Source: a virus. Taken from it: DNA of 64,000 nt. The position numbers and the translations under genes were made by a program. The DNA lies in IMG/VR virus record IMGVR_UViG_3300027777_000028, positions 34,377 through 98,376 of that record. One strand, given 5' to 3'. Below the pieces are notes generated by a model. That model ran no database searches, was not told the origin of the DNA, and worked only from the letters and a program-made list of their open reading frames with translations. Shown one piece after another: positions 50,767 to 59,097 of this stretch (position 1 is the stretch's first letter; the number at the start of each line of letters is the position of its first letter).

Positions 50767-52092
50767 ATGAATAGCAAATTTTTACCTTGGTTATTATTGT
50801 TTTGTGCACTTGGACTATCGGGAACGGCAGCATATTATAGTGTATACGGACTTTCAATTATATTTTCAGGAGTTTCAATACCTGTAATCATTATGGGATC
50901 TTTTTTGGAGATCTCTAAAATATCAATTGCGACTTATCTTCACGATAGTTGGAACAAGGTATATGGTGTGTTAAAGTTGTATTTAACCATGGCTCTTGTG
51001 ACTTTATCGATTTTAACTTCAATTGGTATTTATGGACTTTTGGCCACAGGGTTTCAAAAGAGTATTGCTGGTCTTGAGATCAATAACAAAAAAATTAAAA
51101 ATGTTGAAGTAAAAAAACAAAGGTTTGAGGAAATTAAAAAAGAATTTCAAAAAGAAAAAAAGGGATTGGATAAGGACATCACAAGTTTAAGAACAGCCCT
51201 TTCAACAAGCACAACAACTCAAACTGTTGATAGAAGATCAGGACAAGTTGTTACAAAGGCGAACAATGAAAATAGGAAGGCATTTCAACAACAATTAAGT
51301 ATTGCTCAACAATCAAGGGACACTTTAAGTAAAAAAATTGATAATTTAAACGATAGTATAACAAACTTGGACATTCAAATTTTGGATATATCATCTAAAG
51401 AAATTGAATCGGGAGAATTGGGGGCGATTAAATATCTAAGTGAAATCACGGGATGGGAGGTTAAAAAAACTGCAAACTTTTTTATTTTAACTTTAATATT
51501 TGTTTTTGATCCCTTGGCAATTGCTCTTGTTATATCAACAAATCAAGCATTTAAAAAATATAGAAGAAAAGAAGAGGACGATGAAATCAAACCTGTTATT
51601 AAAGAAATTTTTGAAGAAGACGAAGTTGAGATTCCTGAAAGTTATTTTGCAAATTCTACCCCCCAAGTCACCCCTCAAGTCACCCCCCAAGTCACCCCCC
51701 AAGTTGAGACTGAAATAATTGAAAAAATTGTTGAAGTTCCTGTTGAAGTGGATAGAATTGTTGAAGTTCCTGTTGAAGTAATTAAGGAGGTTGAAAGGAT
51801 TGTTGAGATTCCTGTGGATAGAATTGTTGAGGTAGTTAGGGAAGTCCCCGTAGATAGAATGGTTGAGATAGTTAGAGAAATACCTGTTGAAGTAATTAAG
51901 GAGGTTGAAAAAATTGTTGAAGTTCCTGTTGAAGTGATTAAGGAGATTGAAAAGATTGTTGAAGTTCCTGTAAACTATTATGTTAAAGAAAATGGTGACA
52001 TTTTAGATCAAGAAGGGTATATGATGGACAAAGTCAAACTAGACAAAAAAAATGAAGAATCTAATAGGAGGGTATTATCTTATAAAAAATAA
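50767..52092 (+). CDS. Membrane protein with coiled coil and VEVP repeats
   Basis: 441 residues. Hydrophobic helices at about 5-27, 33-52 and 72-95, a coiled coil from about 108-210, another membrane helix near 240-262, then a cytoplasm-like acidic region. A 4x TPQV repeat (tandem 12-bp DNA repeat) is followed by about 80 residues of VEVPVEVIKEVEKI repeats, shared with the protein at 41649. Likely an inner-membrane protein active in infected cells; function unknown. Divergent from the preceding minus-strand gene. Confidence 0.7.
   Translation: MNSKFLPWLLLFCALGLSGTAAYYSVYGLSIIFSGVSIPVIIMGSFLEISKISIATYLHDSWNKVYGVLKLYLTMALVTLSILTSIGIYGLLATGFQKSIAGLEINNKKIKNVEVKKQRFEEIKKEFQKEKKGLDKDITSLRTALSTSTTTQTVDRRSGQVVTKANNENRKAFQQQLSIAQQSRDTLSKKIDNLNDSITNLDIQILDISSKEIESGELGAIKYLSEITGWEVKKTANFFILTLIFVFDPLAIALVISTNQAFKKYRRKEEDDEIKPVIKEIFEEDEVEIPESYFANSTPQVTPQVTPQVTPQVETEIIEKIVEVPVEVDRIVEVPVEVIKEVERIVEIPVDRIVEVVREVPVDRMVEIVREIPVEVIKEVEKIVEVPVEVIKEIEKIVEVPVNYYVKENGDILDQEGYMMDKVKLDKKNEESNRRVLSYKK
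51658..51705 (+). repeat. Tandem 12-bp repeat, four copies
   Basis: Units of ACC-CCC-CAA-GTC with one silent change (CCT) and a final GTT, encoding TPQV four times. C-rich island in AT-rich DNA. Confidence 0.9.
51715..51975 (+). repeat. Degenerate repeats encoding VEVPVEVIKEVEKI
   Basis: Repeated blocks such as GTTGAAGTTCCTGTTGAAGT occur several times; related DNA is at 41880-41990 in another gene. Confidence 0.8.
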
Positions 52093-52095
52093 AAT

Positions 52096-52689
52096 ATGAA
52101 AATAATTAAACAATTATTTGATACAAATTTTTCTAAAATTGATAATAAAAAACAAATTGTCTTGGTTCATACGTCAAGAAGTTTGTTCGACTATGTTGTA
52201 TCTTTAAAAACTAGATACAATGGAAAACCACAAAAATTACCACATTATATTGTGGGTCAAGATGGGAAAGTCATTCAACTTTTGGATGACAACGTTAATG
52301 GTAATTATTTTAATAACATCACAATAAATTACAAATCAATAGTAATTTCATTAGAAAATTTGGGTTGGTTAGAAAAAGAACCATTAAAAAATCATCACAT
52401 AAACTGGATCGGCAATATTTATAAAGAAAAAGTTGTAGATAGAAAGTGGAGGGATTATTTTTTTTGGCATCCGTATACGGAGATTCAGTTGGAAAATACT
52501 GCAAAACTTTGTAATAAGTTGTCAAAAAAACATAACATAAATTCAAAGTTTATCGGACATAATACCAAAGTAAAAGGATCGGAAACCTTTTTGGGTATTA
52601 TAACAAGATCCAACTTTGATGAATATGCCACAGACATAAGTCCGGCATTTGATTTTGAAAGATTTAATAACTTATTAAAAAATGAATAA
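52096..52689 (+). CDS. Endolysin, N-acetylmuramoyl-L-alanine amidase (AmpD/amidase_2 type)
   Basis: Cleaves the amide bond between muramic acid and the peptide in peptidoglycan. 197 residues. Zinc ligands expected at His25 (VLVHTSRS), His155 (FIGHNT) and Asp180 (TDISPAFDFERF, matching the DPGPxFD end motif of AmpD). LPHYIVGQDGKVIQLLDD and VISLENLGW are typical of the fold. No signal peptide, so release needs a holin or other membrane protein; spanin-like genes lie just downstream. Confidence 0.85.
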   Translation: MKIIKQLFDTNFSKIDNKKQIVLVHTSRSLFDYVVSLKTRYNGKPQKLPHYIVGQDGKVIQLLDDNVNGNYFNNITINYKSIVISLENLGWLEKEPLKNHHINWIGNIYKEKVVDRKWRDYFFWHPYTEIQLENTAKLCNKLSKKHNINSKFIGHNTKVKGSETFLGIITRSNFDEYATDISPAFDFERFNNLLKNE

Positions 52690-53272
52690 TTACGACGAAA
52701 TAAAAAAATTGATTGAAGCCTCAAGAAAGGCTCTTAATGGTAAGATCAATGAAAGTTCCAAGACTGAAATTAGAAAACAATATGGTTTATTGTTAGAACA
52801 AAATGAAGATGAGGTTGATTTGAACATTGACATTAAAAAAGAAGAGGGTAAAAATTCAGAACCAAAAGACTCTGATGATATTGGAACACCAAGAGACAAA
52901 CAAAAAGCGTTTAGAGTTCAAGGAAACATCATCGTATTACACGGAAAAACAAAATCTGATACACAATTAACCACAGATGAAAAAAACGCGTTTGTCGAAA
53001 GCGTTGACGAGTTTAGAAATCAAGTTGCTGAGTTAGTTGATTTTGGAAAATTAAATGTTTTTCCTGAAAATGTTGAATGGAGTGGAAAAATATTGGAACT
53101 AGATTTGGAGTTCTTCTACACAATAAATGAACCAAATGGGATTTATGTGAACGGACAAATGGTTAAAATTGATCAACAATATTTAGAAATGATTGGGAAA
53201 TTACAATCTTATTATGAGAAATTTAAAGCAAAATGGGGTAAAATAGTCTCATCAAGACAAGAAGACGTATGA
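52682..53272 (+). CDS. Hypothetical acidic protein, possibly virion-associated
   Basis: 196 residues; overlaps the endolysin by 8 nt. N-terminal helix (YDEIKKLIEASRKALNGKINESS) resembles the targeting-peptide group. An acidic linker is followed by an alpha/beta C-terminal domain with FRVQGNIIVLHGKTKSD and a final helix. No family recognised. Confidence 0.6.
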   Translation: MNNYDEIKKLIEASRKALNGKINESSKTEIRKQYGLLLEQNEDEVDLNIDIKKEEGKNSEPKDSDDIGTPRDKQKAFRVQGNIIVLHGKTKSDTQLTTDEKNAFVESVDEFRNQVAELVDFGKLNVFPENVEWSGKILELDLEFFYTINEPNGIYVNGQMVKIDQQYLEMIGKLQSYYEKFKAKWGKIVSSRQEDV

Positions 53273-53622
53273 AACAATTTTTAACATATAATTGGAAAAC
53301 AATCACTCTCACAATATTGGGGGTGATTTTTGTTTATTTATTAATTCGTGTTTTTACACCATTACCTGATCATAGCGATTTGAACAAATATAAGTTAGAA
53401 CAAATTGATAAAAAAACCGAAGAAATTAAAAAACTTCAAAAAGACCTTAAAGATTCGATAATATCTTATAAAATGAAAATAAAAGATATTGACACCAAAA
53501 TTTCAAATATAAAAATAGAAAAAAATCAAATTAATAATTATTACACCATTAAAGAGGAAGAAATTAAAAGTGCAGATAAGAAAAAAATTGATAGTTTATT
53601 AAGAAAAAGATATAAATTTTAA
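53269..53622 (+). CDS. i-spanin-like membrane-anchored coiled coil
   Basis: 117 residues: short N-terminal cytoplasmic piece, one transmembrane helix at about 12-30 (TITLTILGVIFVYLLIRVF), then a periplasmic coiled coil to the basic end SLLRKRYKF. This is the build of Rz-type inner-membrane spanins, which help breach the outer membrane at lysis. It overlaps the previous gene by ATGA and precedes a secreted partner. Confidence 0.6.
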   Translation: MKQFLTYNWKTITLTILGVIFVYLLIRVFTPLPDHSDLNKYKLEQIDKKTEEIKKLQKDLKDSIISYKMKIKDIDTKISNIKIEKNQINNYYTIKEEEIKSADKKKIDSLLRKRYKF

Positions 53623-53624
53623 AT

Positions 53625-54047
53625 ATGAAAAAAATATTTTCACTTCTTGTTATCATGTTAGTTGGGATAAATGGTTTTTCTCAAAAAAACAATAATTCAA
53701 ATTCAGATACATCAAAAATGTGTATTCCATATTCTGTTGTTCAAAAAATTCTTATAGATCTAAACGATTATGATAAGTTAAAAGAATTATCACAATTAGA
53801 TAAAAAAGAAATAACTCAGTTAAATAATAAAATTTTATTTCTTCAAAAAGAAAATAAAGCTTGGATGTCAGAAGACTCTTTGAATAGAGTTATTATTTCA
53901 GAAAAAAACGAAAAAATTAAGATTTATGAAGAAGAAAATCTTGATTTAAAAAAAGAAAACAAAAGAATTAAAACAAAAAACGTTTTATTTAATATAATTT
54001 CGGCAGTAATTATCGCTCCATTAACCTACATAGCAATTTTTAAATAA
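53625..54047 (+). CDS. Secreted coiled-coil protein, lysis-associated candidate
   Basis: 140 residues. N-terminal signal peptide (KKIFSLLVIMLVGINGFSQ, cleavage before Gln likely), a coiled coil at about 45-115, and a C-terminal hydrophobic helix (VLFNIISAVIIAPLTYIAIF). Pairs with the upstream spanin-like gene, but there is no lipobox Cys, so it is not a standard o-spanin. It could be a holin-like or periplasmic spacer protein instead. Confidence 0.55.
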   Translation: MKKIFSLLVIMLVGINGFSQKNNNSNSDTSKMCIPYSVVQKILIDLNDYDKLKELSQLDKKEITQLNNKILFLQKENKAWMSEDSLNRVIISEKNEKIKIYEEENLDLKKENKRIKTKNVLFNIISAVIIAPLTYIAIFK

Positions 54048-54292
54048 TGGCATTTTCATCTACAGAAAAAAAAGAAATTGAAGTATTGATTCGAAAGGAA
54101 ATTAAAGACTTTTTTGATTCAAGCACTTCTAAACAATTTGAAAAAAAATTGTTAGATAAAATTTCTCAAGATTTACAAAAGGGTGGGTTAAAAAGAGACG
54201 TTAAAGACATAGTCATAAAATCTTTCCAAGAATATTTTACTGTTATGTATCAACAGAGAGGATTTTGGGAACAAAAATTCAAAAGTATATAA
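54047..54292 (+). CDS. Hypothetical protein, 81 aa
   Basis: Helical charged protein (EKKEIEVLIRKEIKDFFDSS, later FQEYFTVMYQQRGFWEQKFK). Such short proteins are common next to lysis and structural genes of T4-like phages, without known function. TAATG overlaps at both ends show tight coupling. Confidence 0.65.
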   Translation: MAFSSTEKKEIEVLIRKEIKDFFDSSTSKQFEKKLLDKISQDLQKGGLKRDVKDIVIKSFQEYFTVMYQQRGFWEQKFKSI

Positions 54293-55044
54293 TGGACTCA
54301 AATGTAACAGAAAAATTAAAATCGGCCATGACAAGTGCTTTAGCTGGTCAACCAGAGTTAAGAAGAAATGTCGTTAAAAGTATTGAGAAGGCTGAAGTGA
54401 AAGAAGAAAAAACACCACGATATTTGAATTTTTTAAAAAATCAAAATGATATTATTGAAGTTTATCGTTTAATAAGGAATAAAAAACTTTCTAATAATCA
54501 GATAAGAACAAAAATCAAAGATTATTTGAAAAACCCTGATGATATAAAGAAATTTTTACAATCAATTTTGGATGAAAAAAATCCAAAAAAAGAAGAAAAT
54601 ACTGAGTCAACAGGTGCGGCATCCGCAGGTGGGTATTCTATGCCATTATTTTCTACAACAAAGGGGGATATTACAAAAGGTATAAAAACCGTTAGGGAAA
54701 GTTTAGAAGTTGAAGATTCTGAACTAAAAAAAACTGAAACTAAAGAAGCAACAACTTCAGCATCTTCAGGTCAATATTCACAACCGGCTATATGGGCTAA
54801 ATCCTTGAAGAAAAAAGATTTTAGAGGTTACGCTAAACCTTTATATAAGGGAGGAAAGTTTGTTCAAGTAAAAAAGAAGTGTAAAAAGTTTCCATATTGT
54901 AATCAAGGAGATATAAATGCTTTGAAAATATTTGAAAGTGAACAAGTACAAAAAGCAATTGAAAATGTGTCAGTAAAATATAAATTGAATAAAGAATATA
55001 TTTCTGATCTTATATTTGAAGAAATAATAAAAACGCAAAGATAA
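54292..55044 (+). CDS. Structural/packaged protein, 250 aa
   Basis: ATG 54292 chosen (TAATG overlap) over a TTG nine codons earlier. N-terminal amphipathic region, a RNKKLSNNQIRTKIKDYL helix, then two similar Ser/Gly-rich motifs (TGAASAGGYSMPLF and SASSGQYSQPAIWAK) separated by about 45 residues. A GGKFVQVKKKCKKFPYCNQGD segment is followed by a C-terminal helix. Similar arrangements occur in virion proteins of large marine phages; function unknown. Confidence 0.6.
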   Translation: MDSNVTEKLKSAMTSALAGQPELRRNVVKSIEKAEVKEEKTPRYLNFLKNQNDIIEVYRLIRNKKLSNNQIRTKIKDYLKNPDDIKKFLQSILDEKNPKKEENTESTGAASAGGYSMPLFSTTKGDITKGIKTVRESLEVEDSELKKTETKEATTSASSGQYSQPAIWAKSLKKKDFRGYAKPLYKGGKFVQVKKKCKKFPYCNQGDINALKIFESEQVQKAIENVSVKYKLNKEYISDLIFEEIIKTQR

Positions 55045-55047
55045 AGA

Positions 55048-55054
55048 TATTTAT
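55048..55054 (+). promoter_or_regulatory. TATTTAT late-promoter-like motif
   Basis: 16 nt before the ATG at 55071. Confidence 0.55.
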
Positions 55055-55070
55055 TAGAAAACAATTAGAA

Positions 55071-56642
55071 ATGAATAAAGAAGAATATATTGTATCAAGA
55101 TTTAAAAAAATCTTAAGAGAAAACATCAACGAAAAAAGTGAATCAATTTTGAACCAATTGAATTACAATAAAGAAGTACCTTTTAATCCTGCTGGAGAGT
55201 CTTTTGATTATGTCCAAGAAGGAGAAACTTGTGAATGTGGTGGAGAAATGTACGAAGGTGAATGTATGGAGTGTGGAAAAGGTTATGGAGAAGTTATGGA
55301 ACGTAAGAACAAATCTAAAGTTTCTATGGAAGATATTGAAGATCTTTTGGGTGATATCAAGGATGATATGGGAAAAGATGATGATGAGTTTGAATTTGAA
55401 TTGGAAGTTGATGAATCTGAATGTATGGAATGTGGTTCTTCATATGAAATGAAAGAAAAATTATACGGAAAACAAAACAAACTTGATAAAAATAAAAATG
55501 GAAAATTGGATTCTGAAGATTTCGAAATGTTAAGAAAACAACAAAATGAAGAAGAACAACTTTATGAAATTGAGTTTGAAAAAGAAGAAACTTATGAAGG
55601 TAATGCTTTTACAGGAGCCTTAGCAAGGGCAAAAAAACAAGGAGACGATTCTTTTGAAGTTGACGGAAAAAAATATGAGGTCACGGAAAAATGGGAAGGA
55701 GATGTTGAAGTGGAACACACAGGAGAATATTCTGACATGTCAATTGAAGAGTTGAACGCGGCGATTAAAAAACAAAAGGATAAAAACGATAGAACTAAAG
55801 AATCGGGAAAAAAAGTGCCTCATGCGGATCGTACAAAAATGAGTCAACTTTATTTTGCTAAAAGAGCAAAACAAGGGTGGAAAGGAAAAGGTAAAGCAAA
55901 AGTTAAAGAATCAATTTTATATACCGAATCTGACTTGATCGATATTATTGAAAAATTAGTTAAAGAAGAAACAAAATTTAAAGTTAAAGAACCAAAAGGT
56001 TACAGAGAATACGAAAGAGCACATAAAGCAGACAAAAAAGAAAATGACGATTATTTAAAAAGTGTTGCTAAAAAGATGACTGATTATTTGAAAGGAGCTT
56101 CTGATTCTGGATCAAAATATGAAATGAAAGAAACTCAAAAATTCCCAACTGAAAATGGGGGAATGAAAAAAGGAAATAGAAAAAAATATACACCATCAGA
56201 TGCTGTTGACGAATATATTGAGGCATTTTCTTATCCTGGACAAACTAACTTGGTTTACGATGAAATTAAACCTAATGATAAGAACATTGAAAAACATCTA
56301 AAAGGTCATAGAACAACAGGAAACGCTCAAGTTGATGATGATGGAAACGCATTGGGTAACGTAGTTCCAAGTGATGTTGGTGAGAAATTCTTCAAAAACT
56401 TTAAAGACAATCTTTATGGTCAAGAACAAATGAGTGCTTCATATAAGAGACAACCACAACCTGTTGATCAGGCTGGTGAACATACAGAAAGAGGTTCATT
56501 AAAGTCAAAAAAAGGTAAAAAAACATCTCAATCAATATTGAATAAAGTTGATGAATCTACAGACCTTAAAAAAGTAGAAAAACTTAACGAAGAATTTGAT
56601 AGAATCAATAATTTAATGTCTTATAATAGAAAGACTCAATAA
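55071..56642 (+). CDS. Virion/internal protein with zinc ribbons, EF-hand and targeting-type peptides
   Basis: 523 residues. N-terminal peptide EEYIVSRFKKILRENINEK (targeting-like). Cys pairs CECGGEMYEGECMECGKG near 44-61 and ECMECGSS near 107 could bind zinc. DKNKNGKLDSEDFEML near 130-145 is a canonical EF-hand loop. A second targeting-like helix (YTESDLIDIIEKLVKEE) lies near 285-300, suggesting processing into two parts. C-terminus ends FDRINNLMSYNRKTQ. Highly charged throughout. Likely packaged in the head and cleaved by the prohead protease; inferred. Confidence 0.6.
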   Translation: MNKEEYIVSRFKKILRENINEKSESILNQLNYNKEVPFNPAGESFDYVQEGETCECGGEMYEGECMECGKGYGEVMERKNKSKVSMEDIEDLLGDIKDDMGKDDDEFEFELEVDESECMECGSSYEMKEKLYGKQNKLDKNKNGKLDSEDFEMLRKQQNEEEQLYEIEFEKEETYEGNAFTGALARAKKQGDDSFEVDGKKYEVTEKWEGDVEVEHTGEYSDMSIEELNAAIKKQKDKNDRTKESGKKVPHADRTKMSQLYFAKRAKQGWKGKGKAKVKESILYTESDLIDIIEKLVKEETKFKVKEPKGYREYERAHKADKKENDDYLKSVAKKMTDYLKGASDSGSKYEMKETQKFPTENGGMKKGNRKKYTPSDAVDEYIEAFSYPGQTNLVYDEIKPNDKNIEKHLKGHRTTGNAQVDDDGNALGNVVPSDVGEKFFKNFKDNLYGQEQMSASYKRQPQPVDQAGEHTERGSLKSKKGKKTSQSILNKVDESTDLKKVEKLNEEFDRINNLMSYNRKTQ

Positions 56643-56660
56643 TTTACATTATTGGGTCTT
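56631..56660 (+). terminator. Hairpin at gene end, weak terminator
   Basis: 13-bp stem AAGACTCAATAAT / ATTATTGGGTCTT (one G-T pair), loop TTAC. No T-run follows directly, so termination is uncertain; it may protect the mRNA 3' end. Confidence 0.5.
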
Positions 56661-56672
56661 AACCTATAATTT
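56661..56672 (+). promoter_or_regulatory. CTATAATT motif, second promoter class
   Basis: AACCTATAATTT, a variant of the AAACTATAATT motif, 18 nt before the ATG at 56691. Confidence 0.35.
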
Positions 56673-56690
56673 TTTCATAGTTTACCTACT

Positions 56691-57158
56691 ATGACAAATT
56701 TTTTTAATTACATTACAAAAAATATTGATCCTGAACAAGTTGACACTTGGTTCAGATCAAATTATATAATTCCTGAAAAAATGGAGTTATATTATGATTT
56801 TTCATATAGTATTTTCTTGTTGATCAAAACTACATATTTGGGATCGTTAAATAATAAAAACGAAACAAATATTGAAATGACGGATGAAGACAATCAAAAA
56901 CATTTCGATTGGTGTTGGAAAAAAACAATAAAAAACTTTAAAAAAGAAAACATCAATTTTACGTTAGAGGGAGAGCACTACGATTATTTTTTATCACTAT
57001 TCAGTGAGATATATTACAATCAAAATAGTGAAGACATTAAAAACTCTATTGACATTTTCTTCAACGACCTATTCAACAGAGAAAAAGCTTTTACACAAGT
57101 TGATTTGGATTTAATTTATAATATATATAAATCGTTAGATAAAAATTTAATTAGATAA
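56691..57158 (+). CDS. Hypothetical protein, 155 aa
   Basis: Helical, acidic protein with DPEQVDTWFRSNYIIPEKMEL near the N-terminus and repeated Asn/Lys-rich stretches. No known family. Transcribed alone between a hairpin and the next motif. Confidence 0.65.
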   Translation: MTNFFNYITKNIDPEQVDTWFRSNYIIPEKMELYYDFSYSIFLLIKTTYLGSLNNKNETNIEMTDEDNQKHFDWCWKKTIKNFKKENINFTLEGEHYDYFLSLFSEIYYNQNSEDIKNSIDIFFNDLFNREKAFTQVDLDLIYNIYKSLDKNLIR

Positions 57159-57195
57159 TCTTTACAATGTGGAGATTACATATTATTTTATACTA

Positions 57196-57209
57196 AATAA
57201 ACTATAATT
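57196..57209 (+). promoter_or_regulatory. AATAAACTATAATT motif
   Basis: Identical 14 bases to 39733-39746; 10 nt before the ATG at 57220. Confidence 0.45.
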
Positions 57210-57219
57210 TTTTAAGAAA

Positions 57220-57390
57220 ATGGATACATTAGAAAAGATTAAAGAACTTACTGAGCAATTGAGTATTGATGTCACTAAGTTTTATGATGGAAACAACAGT
57301 GCAGGAACTAGAGCAAGAAAAACATCACAAGACTTGAAAACAATTTTGCAACAACTAAGAACTGAAATTTTAGAAGAAAGAAAAAAATGA
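57220..57390 (+). CDS. Hc1/histone H1-like small protein
   Basis: 56 residues, not long enough for standard ORF cut-offs. The core NNSAGTRARKTSQDLKTILQQL matches the conserved end of Bacteroidota histone H1-like (Hc1-type) proteins, where AGTRARKxSxxLxK is nearly invariant. These proteins bind and compact DNA; here the protein may act on host nucleoid or phage DNA. The ATGA overlap with the next gene supports translation. Confidence 0.75.
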   Translation: MDTLEKIKELTEQLSIDVTKFYDGNNSAGTRARKTSQDLKTILQQLRTEILEERKK

Positions 57391-57587
57391 TTATGATTAG
57401 TTTGGATATTTTTTTTAAATTTATTTTTGTTTTATCAATAGTATTTGTTGTTAATCAAACAATTAATGTTATTAAAAACATATTTAGTGATGAACCCAAA
57501 AAGATCATTTATGGTCTTCGGGAAAAAATATCCAACTATTTTTTCATTTCGTATCTTATAACATATTTTATTACAAAAATCCTATAA
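57387..57587 (+). CDS. Small membrane protein, 66 aa
   Basis: One hydrophobic N-terminal helix (ISLDIFFKFIFVLSIVFVV) and a C-terminal hydrophobic stretch. Two possible ATG codons; the first overlaps the histone-like gene. Function unknown. Confidence 0.55.
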   Translation: MIMISLDIFFKFIFVLSIVFVVNQTINVIKNIFSDEPKKIIYGLREKISNYFFISYLITYFITKIL

Positions 57588-57588
57588 A

Positions 57589-58008
57589 ATGTATAATGAA
57601 CTAAAAAGTATTTTCGAATATTTAGTTTCCGTAAGAAAATTAAAAACATATCTATCAATTGATATTGAATTTCCAATTAGTTGGAAGATACCAAAAAGAT
57701 TTGTCCAAGAAGATAAAATTGTTGAAAATCAAAAAGTCACTGAAAACACTAGATTTTTTTCATTTGTGTGTGAATTTGATGAAAAAGTATTGAACACTAC
57801 TGTTGAAAATATTAAAAATATCATTCATTACAATAAAGAAATTGAAATGAAAGAAAGACTTTTGAAACAAAAAATTGATGAACTCAAAAAAATATTTGAA
57901 AAAGAAAATCTTGAAAATTTACAATTATTAAAATTTGATATTTTAGAACAAGAAGAAAAATTAGAAGATGGAGAAGAAATTGTCGACACGAGGAGAACAA
58001 TCGATTAA
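57589..58008 (+). CDS. Coiled-coil protein, 139 aa
   Basis: N-terminal domain followed by a Lys/Glu-rich coiled coil (about 85-130). Overlaps the next gene by 41 nt in another frame. Unknown function. Confidence 0.6.
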   Translation: MYNELKSIFEYLVSVRKLKTYLSIDIEFPISWKIPKRFVQEDKIVENQKVTENTRFFSFVCEFDEKVLNTTVENIKNIIHYNKEIEMKERLLKQKIDELKKIFEKENLENLQLLKFDILEQEEKLEDGEEIVDTRRTID

Positions 58009-58168
58009 TTGGCTTAAAAGTGAGCTTGAAAAAGATAGAATTGAACTTGAAAACGAAAAGAAAAAATTAATTGAGTCAATTAAAGATCTTAAAAAAGAAA
58101 ACATAGTTAAACAAAAAGAAAGATTGACTTTATGGAAGAGAATAAAAAAAGTAATGATGGGGTCTTAG
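57968..58168 (+). CDS. Small coiled-coil protein, 66 aa
   Basis: Almost entirely coiled coil (SELEKDRIELENEKKKLIE). It overlaps neighbours at both ends (41 and 37 nt), which is unusual for this window; real but uncertain. Confidence 0.5.
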   Translation: MEKKLSTRGEQSINWLKSELEKDRIELENEKKKLIESIKDLKKENIVKQKERLTLWKRIKKVMMGS

Positions 58169-58467
58169 AAAATCTAGCTCTTATTACTGACGGACTCCAA
58201 ACACTTTTTCCTGACGGAAAAGTTATATGTGTTTACGAACTAAATAGGGTTGATTTCAAAAAAGTCCAAGATAATTTTAGAAAAATAGACAATCAGTTTA
58301 AAAAATTCTCTGTTGATATTTCTGGAGTTGAACATGTCTTTATTGACGAAGAGATTTCAAATGAATTGACTAAAGAAATTATTCCCCCCATTGAACCTGT
58401 TAAAAAATTAACATTAAAAGATAAGTTATTATCTTGGTTTAAAGGTGGTAGATCTTCTGTAAAGTAG
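58132..58467 (+). CDS. Hypothetical protein, 111 aa
   Basis: Alpha/beta protein with GKVICVYELNRVDFKKVQDNF and a basic C-terminus ending FKGGRSSVK. Its end overlaps the convergent gene at 58429 by 39 nt. Unknown function. Confidence 0.6.
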   Translation: MEENKKSNDGVLENLALITDGLQTLFPDGKVICVYELNRVDFKKVQDNFRKIDNQFKKFSVDISGVEHVFIDEEISNELTKEIIPPIEPVKKLTLKDKLLSWFKGGRSSVK

Positions 58468-59067
58468 TTGTTTATCAATTCCCATCTTTGATAAAATATC
58501 ATACAAATATTTTTTTTGTTCTTTTGATGCGTCAATAACAAATATTGAATCAATTCTATTTTCCATAAAAAAGTAATCGTTTAACGATTCTAAAAACCTT
58601 TTTGATTCATATTCATTTTTCAAAGAAAATAAATTAACCTTATCATCATTTTGGACCACAATTTTATTATTTAATCTTGACAGGAGTTTTATTGAAGTTT
58701 TTGGTAAATATTTTTTAATAAACTCTTTTATTGTGATTTTTTTGTTTTCTGAAATATCAAAAACCAACTCTTCAACTTTATAATTTGAAACATTAATTAT
58801 TTTATATTCGGGATCATCTGTTTCAATTTTTACTTGTCTACCTAAATTATCTCTAACATATAGGTTATCAAAATTGGAATCTTTTTTTTGAAGTAAACAT
58901 AGTTCAAAATTACAATCGTTTGCGTTTTCCACTTGTTTTTCAAATAAAACATTTTTGTTTTCTTCTATTTTTTTATTGAAAAAATCTTGTGCTCGATCGA
59001 AAGTCTTAAACTTATTTATTATTTTTTTTCTTTCCTTATTTTTAAACAATACTACAATATAGTTCAT
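58429..59067 (-). CDS. Hypothetical protein, 212 aa
   Basis: Lys/Asn/Asp-rich protein; N-terminal NYIVVLFKNKERKKIINKF followed by an alpha/beta pattern. Similar conserved proteins without function occur in large T4-like phages. Minus strand between two plus-strand units; convergent overlap with the 111-aa gene. Confidence 0.7.
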   Translation of the reverse strand: MNYIVVLFKNKERKKIINKFKTFDRAQDFFNKKIEENKNVLFEKQVENANDCNFELCLLQKKDSNFDNLYVRDNLGRQVKIETDDPEYKIINVSNYKVEELVFDISENKKITIKEFIKKYLPKTSIKLLSRLNNKIVVQNDDKVNLFSLKNEYESKRFLESLNDYFFMENRIDSIFVIDASKEQKKYLYDILSKMGIDKQLLYRRSTTFKPR

Positions 59068-59097
59068 ATTACCAATAATAATATTATATCTTAATAA

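Noticed and set aside
51658-51705. Short tandem repeat as a CRISPR array or iteron
   Set aside because: 12-bp in-frame codon repeat encoding TPQV, without spacers.
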